In this document: positions 15,001-25,344 of the stretch, one piece after another | Layout: each line of letters starts with the position of its first letter | Position numbering within the stretch: position 1 is the stretch's first letter | Origin: Thereva unica | Taxonomy: Eukaryota; Arthropoda; Insecta; Diptera; Therevidae | Assembly: GCA_949987705.1 (NCBI GenBank) | Contig: CATLJY010000284.1 | Location: forward strand, 1 to 64,000 | Direction of reading: 5' to 3' | Length of the DNA stretch: 64,000 nt | The notes under the pieces: generated by a model | Database searches by the model: none | Told to the model about the DNA's origin: nothing | Seen by the model: only the letters and a program-made list of their open reading frames with translations | Position numbers and translations under genes: made by a program

Positions 15001-18000
15001 GAATATAACTTAATTTTGATGAATAAAGTGAATTTAAGTGATTTTCGATGTACTCGATGAATGTAACTTAATTTCGATGAATAAAGTGAATTTAAGTTAT
15101 TTTCGATGTATTTGATGAATATGACTTAATTTCGATGATCAAAGTGAATTTAAGTTATTTTCGATGTACTCGATGAATATAACTTAATTTCGATGATCAA
15201 AGTGAATTTAAGTTATTTGCTATGTACTCGATGAATATAACTTAATTTCGATGAATAAAGTGAATTTAAGTTATTTTCGATGTACTCGATGAATATAACT
15301 TAATTTCGATGAATAAAGTGAATTTAAGTTATTTTCGATGTACTCGATGAATGTAACTTAATTTCGATGAATAAAGTGAATTTAAGTTATTTTCGATGTA
15401 TTTGATGAATATGACTTAATTTCGATGAATAAAGTGAATTTAAGTTATTTTCGATGTACTCGATGAATATAACTTAATTTCGATGATCAAAGTGAATTTA
15501 AGTTATTTTCGATGTATTTGATGAATGTAACTTAATTTCGATGAATAAAGTGAATTTAAGTTATTTTCGATGTACTCGATAAATGTAACTTAATTTCGAT
15601 GAATAAAGTGAATTTAAGTTATTTTCGATGTATTTGATGAATGTAACTTAATTTCGATGAATAAAGTGAATTTAAGTTATTTTCGATGTACTCGATGAAT
15701 GTAACTTAATTTCGATGAATAAAGTGAATTTAAGTTATTTGCTATGTACTCGATGAATATAACTTAATTTCGATGAATAAAGTGAATTTAAGTTATTTTC
15801 GATGTATTTGATGAATATGACTTAATTTCGATGATCAAAGTGAGTTTAAGTTATTTTCGATGTACTCGATGAATGTAACTTAATTTCGATGAATAAAGTG
15901 AATTTAAGTTATTTTCGATGTATTTGATGAATATGACTTAATTTCGATGAATAAAGTGAATTTAAGTTATTTGCTATGTACTCGATGAATATAACTTAAT
16001 TTCGATGAATAAAGTGAATTTAAGTTATTTTCGATGTATTTGATGAATGTAACTTAATTTCGATGAATAAAGTGAATTTAAGTTATTTTCGATGTACTCG
16101 ATGAATGTAACTTAATTTCGATGAATAAAGTGAATTTAAGTTATTTTCGATGTACTCGATAAATGTAACTTAATTTCGATGAATAAAGTGAATTTAAGTT
16201 ATTTTCGATGTACTCGATGAATGTAACTTAATTTCGATGAATAAAGTGAATTTAAGTTATTTTCGATGTACTCGATGAATATAACTTAATTTCGATGAAT
16301 AAAGTGAATTTAAGTTATTTTCGATGTACTCGATGAATATAACTTAATTTCGATGAATAAAGTGAATTTAAGTTATTTTCGATGTATTTGATGAATATGA
16401 CTTAATTTCGATGATCAAAGTGAATTTAAGTTATTTTCGATGTATTTGATGAATATGACTTAATTTCGATGATCAAAGTGAATTTAAGTTATTTTCGATG
16501 TACTCGATGAATATAACTTAATTTCTATGATCAAAGTGAATTTAAGTTATTTGCTATGTACTCGATGAATATAACTTAATTTCGATGAATAAAGTGAATT
16601 TAAGTTATTTTCGATGTACTCGATGAATATAACTTAATTTCGATGAATAAAGTGAATTTAAGTTATTTTCGATGTACTCGATGAATGTAACTTAATTTCG
16701 ATGAATAAAGTGAATTTAAGTTATTTTCGATGTATTTGATGAATATGACTTAATTTCGATGAATAAAGTGAATTTAAGTTATTTGCTATGTACTCGATGA
16801 ATATAACTTAATTTCGATGAATAAAGTGAATTTAAGTTGTTTTCGATGTATTTGATGAATGTAACTTAATTTCGATGAATAAAGTGAATTTAAGTTATTT
16901 TCGATGTACTCGATGAATGTAACTTAATTTCGATGAATAAAGTGAATTTAAGTTATTTTCGATGTATTTGATGAATGTAACTTAATTTCGATGAATAAAG
17001 TGAATTTAAGTTATTTTCGATGTACTCGATGAATGTAACTTAATTTCGATGAATAAAGTGAATTTAAGTTATTTGCTATGTACTCGATGAATATAACTTA
17101 ATTTCGATGAATAAAGTGAATTTAAGTTATTTTCGATGTATTTGATGAATATGACTTAATTTCGATGATCAAAGTGAATTTAAGTTATTTTCGATGTACT
17201 CGATGAATGTAACTTAATTTCGATGAATAAAGTGAATTTAAGTTATTTTCGATGTATTTGATGAATATGACTTAATTTCGATGAATAAAGTGAATTTAAG
17301 TTATTTGCTATGTACTCGATGAATATAACTTAATTTCGATGAATAAAGTGAATTTAAGTTATTTTCGATGTATTTGATGAATGTAACTTAATTTCGATGA
17401 ATAAAGTGAATTTAAGTTATTTTCGATGTACTCGATGAATGTAACTTAATTTCGATGAATAAAGTGAATTTAAGTTATTTTCGATGTACTCGATGAATGT
17501 AACTTAATTTCGATGAATAAAGTGAATTTAAGTTATTTTCGATGTACTCGATGAATGTAACTTAATTTCGATGAATAAAGTGAATTTAAGTTATTTTCGA
17601 TGTACTCGATGAATATAACTTAATTTCGATGAATAAAGTGAATTTAAGTTATTTTCGATGTACTCGATGAATATAACTTAATTTCTTTGAATAAAGTGAA
17701 TTTAAGTTATTTTCGATGTATTTGATGAATATGACTTAATTTCGATGATCAAAGTGAATTTAAGTTATTTTCGATGTACTCGATGAATGTAACTTAATTT
17801 CGATGAATAAAGTGAATTTAAGTTATTTGCTATGTACTCGATGAATATAACTTAATTTCGATGAATAAAGTGAATTTAAGTTGTTTTCGATGTATTTGAT
17901 GAATGTAACTTAATTTCGATGAATAAAGTGAATTTAAGTTATTTTCGATGTACTCGATGAATGTAACTTAATTTCGATGAATAAAGTGAATTTAAGTTAT

Positions 18001-20659
18001 TTTCGATGTACTCGATGAATGTAACTTAATTTCGATGAATAAAGTGAATTTAAGTTATTTTCGATGTACTCGATGAATGTAACTTAATTTCGATGAATAA
18101 AGTGAATTTAAGTTATTTTCGATGTACTCGATGAATATAACTTAATTTCGATGATCAAAGTGAATTTAAGTTATTTTCGATGTACTCGATGAATATAACT
18201 TAATTTCGATGATCAAAGTGAATTTAAGTTATTTTCGATGTACTCGATGAATATAACTTAATTTCGATGAATAAAGTGAATTTAAGTTATTTGCGATGTA
18301 CTCGATGAATGTAACTTAATTTCGATGAATAAAGTGAATTTAAGTTATTTTCGATGTACTCGATGAATGTAACTTAATTTCGATGAATAAAGTGAATTTA
18401 AGTTATTTTCGATGTACTCGATGAATGTAACTTAATTTCGATGAATAAAGTGAATTTAATTTATTTTCGATGTACTCGATGAATATAACTTAATTTCGAT
18501 GAATAAAGTGAATTTAAGTTATTTTCGATGTACTCGATGAATATAACTTAATTTCTTTGAATAAAGTGAATTTAAGTTATTTTCGATGTATTTGATGAAT
18601 ATGACTTAATTTCGATGATCAAAGTGAATTTAAGTTATTTTCGATGTACTCGATGAATGTAACTTAATTTCGATGAATAAAGTGAATTTAAGTTATTTGC
18701 TATGTACTCGATGAATATAACTTAATTTCGATGAATAAAGTGAATTTAAGTTATTTTCGATGTATTTGATGAATGTAACTTAATTTCGATGAATAAAGTG
18801 AATTTAAGTTATTTTCGATGTACTCGATGAATGTAACTTAATTTCGATGAATAAAGTGAATTTAAGTTATTTTCGATGTACTCGATGAATGTAACTTAAT
18901 TTCGATGAATAAAGTGAATTTAAGTTATTTTCGATGTACTCGATGAATGTAACTTAATTTCGATGAATAAAGTGAATTTAAGTTATTTTCGATGTACTCG
19001 ATGAATATAACTTAATTTCGATGATCAAAGTGAATTTAAGTTATTTTCGATGTGCTCGATGAATATAACTTAATTTCGATGAATAAAGTGAATTTAAGTT
19101 ATTTTCGATGTACTCGATGAATGTAACTTAATTTCGATGAATAAAGTGAATTTAAGTTATTTTCGATGTACTCGATGAATATAACTTAATTTCGATGAAT
19201 AAAGTGAATTTAAGTTATTTTCGATGTACTCGATGAATGTAACTTAATTTCGATGAATAAAGTGAATTTAAGTTATTTTCGATGTACTCGATGAATGTAA
19301 CTTAATTTCGATGAATAAAGTGAATTTAAGTTATTTTCGATGTACTCGATGAATGTAACTTAATTTCGATGAATAAAGTGAATTTAAGTTATTTTCGATG
19401 TACTCGATGAATATAACTTAATTTCGATGATCAAAGTGAATTTAAGTTATTTTCGATGTACTCGATGAATATAACTTAATTTCGATGAATAAAGTGAATT
19501 TAAGTTATTTTCGATGTACTCGATGAATGTAACTTAATTTCGATGAATAAAGTGAATTTAAGTTATTTTCGATGTATTTGATGAATGTAACTTAATTTCG
19601 ATGAATAAAGTGAATTTAAGTTATTTGCTATGTACTCGATGAATATAACTTAATTTCGATGAATAAAGTGAATTTAAGTTATTTTCGATGTATTTGATGA
19701 ATGTAACTTAATTTCGATGAATAAAGTGAATTTAAGTTATTTTCGATGTACTCGATGAATGTAACTTAATTTCGATGAATAAAGTGAATTTAAGTTATTT
19801 TCGATGTACTCGATGAATGTAACTTAATTTCGATGAATAAAGTGAATTTAAGTTATTTTCGATGTACTCGATGAATGTAACTTAATTTCGATGAATAAAG
19901 TGAATTTAAGTTATTTGCGATGTACTCGATGAATGTAACTTAATTTCGATGAATAAAGTGAATTTAAGTTATTTTCGATGTACTCGATGAATATAACTTA
20001 ATTTCGATGAATAAAGTGAATTTAAGCTATTTTCGATGTACTCGATGAATATAACTTAATTTCGATGAATAAAGTGAATTTAAGTTATTTTCGATGTATT
20101 TGATGAATGTAACTTAATTTCGATGAATAAAGTGAATTTAAGTTATTTTCGATGTACTCGATGAATGTAACTTAATTTCGATGAATAAAGTGAATTTAAG
20201 TTATTTTCGATGTACTCGATGAATGTAACTTAATTTCGATGAATAAAGTGAATTTAAGTTATTTTCGATGTACTCGATGAATATAACTTAATTTCGATGA
20301 TCAAAGTGAATTTAAGTTATTTTCGATGTACTCGATGAATGTAACTTAATTTCGATGAATAAAGTGAATTTAAGTTATTTTCGATGTACTCGATGAATAT
20401 AACTTAATTTCGATGATCAAAGTGAATTTAAGTTATTTTCGATGTACTCGATGAATGTAACTTAATTTCGATGAATAAAGTGAATTTAAGTTATTTTCGA
20501 TGTATTTGATGAATATGACTTAATTTCGATGAATAAAGTGAATTTAAGTTATTTTCGATGTACTCGATGAATGTAACTTAATTTCGATTAATAAAGTGAA
20601 TTTAAGTTATTTTCGATGTACTCGATGAATATAACTTAATTTCGATGAATAAAGTGAAT

Positions 20660-20668
20660 TTAAGTTAT
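20660..20668 (+). repeat. Target-site duplication, left copy (ttaagttat)
   Basis: Nine bases directly before the MULE, identical to 21995-22003 directly after it. They are unit positions 10-18 of the satellite, so the duplication is of host satellite sequence. Nine bases is the usual length for Mutator-like elements. Confidence 0.95.
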
Positions 20669-20826
20669 GGAAGTGTTTAACGACACACAAAAACGCGACA
20701 CTCGAAACGCGAAAAACTCAAAAAACGCGACACGCGACACTCGAAAATGAGACTGGAAGTGCGACGTTGCCACTTTTTCATAAAAACGCGAAAAACGCGA
20801 TTCTTAAAATAATCAAAAAGGTAAGT
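20669..20826 (+). repeat. MULE left terminal inverted repeat
   Basis: This 158-bp repeat is the reverse complement of 21837-21994 with five mismatches. It carries several copies of a cgcga core (for example acgcgacac and aacgcgaaaa), including two acgcgacactcgaaa stretches. Such iterated subterminal motifs are candidate transposase-binding sites. It ends in aaggtaagt, a strong splice-donor match, immediately inside the element. Confidence 0.95.
20818..20826 (+). promoter_or_regulatory. Candidate splice donor aag|gtaagt at TIR inner edge
   Basis: A nine-base perfect match to the animal 5' splice-site consensus at the inner end of the left TIR. It is mirrored on the minus strand by 21837-21845. 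In an intact parent it could join a TIR-derived first exon to the transposase gene. In this copy no clear acceptor is established, so function is a guess. Confidence 0.35.
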
Positions 20827-21584
20827 TCCATTTCAAGATCTCCTTCCCAATAGTCGACCAAGTCTTCTAAAGAAAGCAGGCGTTTTTCGGAATGTTGGCC
20901 CTTCAGAAGGCGAGTGTAGACAGCACAGTTCAATGCGCCTGCCATGTAAACACATTGCTACTCAACGGTTCAATGAACCACTGTTTGACGAAAAATTGTG
21001 TGACAAAAGGTGGTTCAGAAATTATAGTTTGCAGTGCGAAGCTGAACTACACAAACTTCCGCAACCCTCCAATTCTGGAATCTCGCACGCCAAAATCACG
21101 AGAATCAATGAATCGGACAATTCCATGACCATGGAACAGCTTGAAAGAAGATATAACACTATTTTTAATTTGCTGATACACACAGGTAGCTTGTCTGCGA
21201 ACGAAAATTTTCAGAACAAGTATGAATGTTTGCGTGATTTGATGAATTTATGGACTGAGAAAAAAGATGTGTAATTGGTCGAAGTTAGAAAAGTCGCATC
21301 GCTAACAAATCACTGTAAATTAAAGTCAACAACTGACCGAAGAAACCATCTTTTATCTCTGAAGCAAACTTCTCAACATGTTGAATTATCAGCAGAAAAA
21401 ATAAAAACACTCCAGAAGCTGCTTCTGTTGTGGAAAAAATGTACCTACCATTGCGAAAGAATCGGACGGTAATAGATCTTTAAATAAAAACGAGGGAATG
21501 CGAACAAGTGAGATCAGAGTCCCGGAATCAATTGCGATCCGTGGGCGACCTAGACGAGCATTCGCTACTTATGTTAAATATTAA
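20825..21584 (+). pseudogene. Broken C-terminal fragment of a MULE transposase (SWIM zinc finger region)
   Basis: The frame containing 20933 is open from 20825 to a taa at 21272-21274 and, past that stop, continues to 21472. Just after 20933 it encodes MRLPCKHIA, then FDEKLCDKRW: the C-x-H half of a SWIM zinc finger followed by a KRW block that I recognise from the C-terminus of MULE transposases and related SWIM proteins. The first CxC half of the finger is not visible. The preceding residues look to be in the adjacent frame, which suggests a single-base loss near 20932. A third frame, ending at 21582-21584, encodes RGRPRR, an AT-hook-like tail expected at the end of such proteins, so another frameshift lies between about 21400 and 21500. 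The DDE catalytic domain is absent. It is therefore a decayed remnant, not a gene. The family call rests on motif memory, not a search. Confidence 0.65.
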
Positions 21585-21836
21585 AAACTAATAAAAAAAG
21601 AAAAAACGAATTGTCAAAAAAATTAATAAACTGAAAAGAAATCCTTACACGTAATATTTTAATTCGATTTCCTTTTTTAAATGCTGAGTACTTTCCTCTA
21701 AACATATGACAATTCATGTTTTGTTTAATAACTAAACAAAATAATATCAGATTTTTCTTGTAACATCTTTTTGTTTATTTTTCCGTTGAGTGTTCATTTA
21801 CCACAGTTGAGTGTTTCTTTGCGGGCGCTTAATAAT
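21585..21836. other. MULE interior without genes
   Basis: AT-rich sequence between the transposase remnant and the right TIR. It includes aataaa at 21625-21630, which could have served as the poly(A) signal of the parent gene. The 71-residue open frame spanning 21771-21986 lies mostly in the right TIR and starts at a non-ATG codon, so I do not call it. Confidence 0.5.
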
Positions 21837-21994
21837 ACTTACCTTTTTGATTTTTTTAAGAATCGCGTTTTTCGCGTGTTTATGAAAAAGTGGCAACGTC
21901 GCACTTCTAGTCTCACTTTCGAGTGTCGCGTGTCGCGTTTTTCGAGTTTTTCGCGTTTCGAGTGTCGCGTTTTTGTGTGTCGTTAAACACTTCC
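21837..21994 (-). repeat. MULE right terminal inverted repeat
   Basis: Reverse complement of the left TIR, 153 of 158 identical, ending ...aaacacttcc at 21994. The same clustered cgcga motifs and the same aaggtaagt are present on the minus strand. Similarity stops at the same base on both sides, inside 20826 and 21837. Confidence 0.95.
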
Positions 21995-22003
21995 TTAAGT
22001 TAT
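21995..22003 (+). repeat. Target-site duplication, right copy (ttaagttat)
   Basis: Right partner of 20660-20668. After it the satellite continues in register (ttcgatgtactcg), which confirms that the whole 1326-bp element plus one 9-mer was added. Confidence 0.95.
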
Positions 22004-23792
22004 TTTCGATGTACTCGATGAATGTAACTTAATTTCGATGAATAAAGTGAATTTAAGTTATTTGCTATGTACTCGATGAATATAACTTAATTTCGATGAA
22101 TAAAGTGAATTTAAGTTATTTTCGATGTATTTGATGAATGTAACTTAATTTCGATGAATAAAGTGAATTTAAGTTATTTTCGATGTACTCGATGAATGTA
22201 ACTTAATTTCGATGAATAAAGTGAATTTAAGTTATTTTCGATGTACTCGATGAATGTAACTTAATTTCGATGAATAAAGTGAATTTAAGTTATTTTCGAT
22301 GTACTCGATGAATGTAACTTAATTTCGATGAATAAAGTGAATTTAAGTTATTTTCGATGTATTTGATGAATATGACTTAATTTCGATGATCAAAGTGAAT
22401 TTAAGTTATTTTCGATGTACTCGATGAATGTAACTTAATTTCGATGAATAAAGTGAATTTAAGTTATTTGCTATGTACTCGATGAATATAACTTAATTTC
22501 GATGAATAAAGTGAATTTAAGTTATTTTCGATGTACTCGATGAATATAACTTAATTTCGATGATCAAAGTGAATTTAAGTTATTTTCGATGTACTCGATG
22601 AATATAACTTAATTTCGATGAATAAAGTGAATTTAAGTTATTTTCGATGTACTCGATGAATGTAACTTAATTTCGATGAATAAAGTGAATTTAAGTTATT
22701 TTCGATGTATTTGATGAATGTAACTTAATTTCGATGAATAAAGTGAATTTAAGTTATTTGCTATGTACTCGATGAATATAACTTAATTTCGATGAATAAA
22801 GTGAATTTAAGTTATTTTCGATGTATTTGATGAATGTAACTTAATTTCGATGAATAAAGTGAATTTAAGTTATTTTCGATGTACTCGATGAATGTAACTT
22901 AATTTCGATGAATAAAGTGAATTTAAGTTATTTTCGATGTACTCGATGAATGTAACTTAATTTCGATGAATAAAGTGAATTTAAGTTATTTTCGATGTAC
23001 TCGATGAATGTAACTTAATTTCGATGAATAAAGTGAATTTAAGTTATTTGCGATGTACTCGATGAATGTAACTTAATTTCGATGAATAAAGTGAATTTAA
23101 GTTATTTTCGATGTACTCGATGAATATAACTTAATTTCGATGAATAAAGTGAATTTAAGCTATTTTCGATGTACTCGATGAATATAACTTAATTTCGATG
23201 AATAAAGTGAATTTAAGTTATTTTCGATGTATTTGATGAATGTAACTTAATTTCGATGAATAAAGTGAATTTAAGTTATTTTCGATGTACTCGATGAATG
23301 TAACTTAATTTCGATGAATAAAGTGAATTTAAGTTATTTTCGATGTACTCGATGAATGTAACTTAATTTCGATGAATAAAGTGAATTTAAGTTATTTTCG
23401 ATGTACTCGATGAATATAACTTAATTTCGATGATCAAAGTGAATTTAAGTTATTTTCGATGTACTCGATGAATGTAACTTAATTTCGATGAATAAAGTGA
23501 ATTTAAGTTATTTTCGATGTACTCGATGAATATAACTTAATTTCGATGATCAAAGTGAATTTAAGTTATTTTCGATGTACTCGATGAATGTAACTTAATT
23601 TCGATGAATAAAGTGAATTTAAGTTATTTTCGATGTATTTGATGAATATGACTTAATTTCGATGAATAAAGTGAATTTAAGTTATTTTCGATGTACTCGA
23701 TGAATGTAACTTAATTTCGATTAATAAAGTGAATTTAAGTTATTTTCGATGTACTCGATGAATATAACTTAATTTCGATGAATAAAGTGAAT

Positions 23793-23801
23793 TTAAGTTA
23801 T
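23793..23801 (+). other. Paralogous empty site for the MULE insertion
   Basis: A single ttaagttat in intact satellite. Sequence to its left matches that left of the MULE at offset 3133, and sequence to its right matches that right of the MULE at offset 1798 (31 x 58). The difference, 1335, is the element (1326) plus one 9-bp duplication. Shared private variants (gctatttt at 20026 and 23159, gattaataaag near 20587 and 23720) support true paralogy. It is the pre-insertion state of the block. Confidence 0.88.
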
Positions 23802-24818
23802 TTTCGATGTACTCGATGAATGTAACTTAATTTCGATGAATAAAGTGAATTTAAGTTATTTGCTATGTACTCGATGAATATAACTTAATTTCGATGAATA
23901 AAGTGAATTTAAGTTATTTTCGATGTATTTGATGAATGTAACTTAATTTCGATGAATAAAGTGAATTTAAGTTATTTTCGATGTACTCGATGAATGTAAC
24001 TTAATTTCGATGAATAAAGTGAATTTAAGTTATTTTCGATGTACTCGATGAATGTAACTTAATTTCGATGAATAAAGTGAATTTAAGTTATTTTCGATGT
24101 ACTCGATGAATGTAACTTAATTTCGATGAATAAAGTGAATTTAAGTTATTTTCGATGTATTTGATGAATATGACTTAATTTCGATGATCAAAGTGAATTT
24201 AAGTTATTTTCGATGTACTCGATGAATGTAACTTAATTTCGATGAATAAAGTGAATTTAAGTTATTTGCTATGTACTCGATGAATATAACTTAATTTCGA
24301 TGAATAAAGTGAATTTAAGTTATTTTCGATGTACTCGATGAATATAACTTAATTTCGATGAATAAAGTGAATTTAAGTTATTTTCGATGTATTTGATGAA
24401 TGTAACTTAATTTCGATGAATAAAGTGAATTTAAGTTATTTTCGATTTACTCGATGAATATAACTTAATTTCGATGATCAAAGTGAATTTAAGTTATTTT
24501 CGATGTACTCGATGAATATAACTTAATTTCGATGAATAAAGTGAATTTAAGTTATTTTCGATGTATTTGATGAATATGACTTAATTTCGATGAATAAAGT
24601 GAATTTAAGTTATTTTCGATGTACTCGATGAATATAACTTAATTTCGATGAATAAAGTGAATTTAAGTTATTTGCTATGTACTCGATGAATATAACTTAA
24701 TTTCGATGAATAAAGTGAATTTAAGTTATTTTCGATGTACTCGATGAATATAACTTAATTTCGATGAATAAAGTGAAAACAATGAAATAACTGCTATATT
24801 TGTTCATTATTAAATCAC

Positions 24819-24838
24819 TTTATTGTTTCATATTTATT
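24819..24838 (-). terminator. Poly(A) signals in the 3' LTR
   Basis: Two aataaa hexamers on the minus strand, at 24838-24833 and 24824-24819, 14 bases apart. Such hexamers direct cleavage and polyadenylation of the element RNA near the R/U5 border. Which is used cannot be told. The same pair exists in the 5' LTR. Confidence 0.6.
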
Positions 24839-24854
24839 ATTGACTTTGGGAACC

Positions 24855-25030
24855 GTGGCGACTTAACCGATGCGATCCGCAAGAAGAGACTTGATCGAAT
24901 GTCCTCTTGATCTTGCCGGAACTGGAACTGTGTTCTGGTAGTTTTTGTATTGCCATATTGATGTATCGCCATATTGATGTTCGAATTGAATTGTAGTTTG
25001 GCACTTTGCCGTTTCCGGTTGGGTCGCCAC
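24855..25030 (-). repeat. Inverted copy of the LTR terminus inside the LTR
   Basis: The last 15 plus-strand bases before the LTR edge (cggttgggtcgccac) reappear inverted 160 bp inward as gtggcgacttaaccg at 24855-24869 (13 of 15 paired). In the 5' LTR the match is 14 of 15 (31242-31256 with 31407-31421). The arms could pair in LTR RNA or give integrase a second, internal, end-like site. Confidence 0.7.
24947..24978 (-). repeat. Tandem 16-mers within the LTR
   Basis: Two adjacent 16-bp copies, plus-strand gtattgccatattgat and gtatcgccatattgat, one mismatch. They are present also in the other LTR at 31338-31369. Their place upstream of the poly(A) signals suits a repeated transcription-factor site in U3, but that role is inference. 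Confidence 0.7.
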
Positions 25031-25031
25031 A

Positions 25032-25043
25032 TCATTCCCCCTC
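25032..25043 (-). promoter_or_regulatory. Polypurine tract for plus-strand priming
   Basis: On the minus strand gagggggaatga directly precedes the tgtgg of the 3' LTR. A purine run touching the 3' LTR is the RNase H-resistant primer for plus-strand DNA synthesis in LTR elements. Its exact left edge is uncertain. Confidence 0.8.
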
Positions 25044-25344
25044 GAAGAAAATTTCTTATATTTCTTGTTTCTACATTTTTTTTTTTTTTTGTTGCATGCA
25101 TGATTACAATTTTATATGTTTTAAAGTTCTTAAAATTAGTTAGAAATTTATTTTTGAATTCAAGTTTTAATAATTAGTTGTTAATTCATTAATTGTTAAT
25201 TTATAATTTAGTTTTTATTTTTATTTACGCATTTAATTTATTTGTTGTAATTGTTAGTTAATTCATAATATAATGTTTCGATTTTATTTGTTCATGTATA
25301 ACATAATTTGAGCCTGTCTGTATAAATTCAATTATTTTACAATT
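25044..25344 (-). other. Element 3' untranslated region
   Basis: About 300 bp of AT-rich sequence between the pol stop and the polypurine tract, with a long T run on the plus strand near 25076-25090. No open frame of note and no env-like gene. Confidence 0.7.

Larger units (their letters stand above)
1..20668 (+). repeat. 58-bp satellite array, left block
   Basis: About 356 head-to-tail copies of a 58-bp unit, about 26% GC in the consensus, all in one orientation, interrupted by no unrelated sequence. Taking aaagtg as positions 1-6, the unit has recurring variants: ttttcg, tttgct or tttgcg around positions 18-23; tactcg or tatttg at 27-32; gtaac, ataac or atgac at 39-43; and gaataaag or gatcaaag across the monomer junction. 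Rare length changes exist (for example one extra base near 272, 725 and 7966, two lost near 8259). No open reading frame persists, because 58 is not a multiple of three and every frame meets stops. The block is a mosaic of long duplications listed separately. The sequence shows tandem satellite directly; a centromeric or pericentromeric location is inference. Confidence 0.98.
20669..21994 (+). mobile_element. Mutator-like (MULE) DNA transposon, decayed
   Basis: A 1326-bp element bounded by 158-bp terminal inverted repeats (ggaagtgttt... and ...aaacacttcc) and a perfect 9-bp target duplication. Long TIRs, 9-bp duplication and a SWIM-like transposase tail together point to the Mutator superfamily; hAT and P elements make 8-bp duplications and usually have short TIRs. 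The interior holds only a broken C-terminal transposase fragment, so this copy is non-autonomous, probably an internal-deletion derivative of a larger element. The TIRs agree at 153 of 158 positions. The paralogous unfilled site at 23793-23801 shows that insertion followed satellite amplification. GC is higher in the TIRs than in the surrounding satellite. Confidence 0.88.
21995..24778 (+). repeat. 58-bp satellite array, middle block
   Basis: The same 58-bp satellite between the two transposons. It is 2784 bp, exactly 48 unit lengths, because both insertions lie at the same phase of the unit (between positions 9 and 10, counting the MULE target copy at 21995-22003). Variant order near 22.7-23.8 kb repeats that of 19.56-20.67 kb. 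The last base, 24778, is a where the satellite normally has t, so it may be a substitution or a base added at the retroelement junction. Confidence 0.97.
24779..25031 (-). repeat. 3' LTR of the gypsy element
   Basis: This 253-bp LTR is the downstream one in element orientation. Compared with 31166-31422 it has two transitions (near 24862 and 24980) and lacks four bases near 24876. It contains two aataaa hexamers on the minus strand and a pair of tandem 16-mers. Outer boundary: acaatgaaat following satellite. Inner boundary: ...gtcgccaca next to the polypurine tract. Confidence 0.95.

Noticed and set aside
1..20668. Regular short repeats resembling a CRISPR array
   Set aside because: Repeats are contiguous at 58 bp with no unique spacers, and the context (LTR element, MULE) is eukaryotic. 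It is satellite DNA.
20669..21994. Classification of the 1326-bp element as hAT or P type
   Set aside because: The target duplication is 9 bp rather than 8, the TIRs are 158 bp, and the coding remnant is SWIM-like, which favours Mutator.
24820..25101. Open frames across both LTRs (24820-25101, 31207-31395, 31224-31421)
   Set aside because: They lie in LTR regulatory sequence and recur in both copies only because LTRs are duplicated. The 24820-25101 frame also crosses the polypurine tract.
25044..25344. Possible env gene that would make this an errantivirus-like element
   Set aside because: Only about 300 bp separates pol from the polypurine tract and no open frame of useful length is present.
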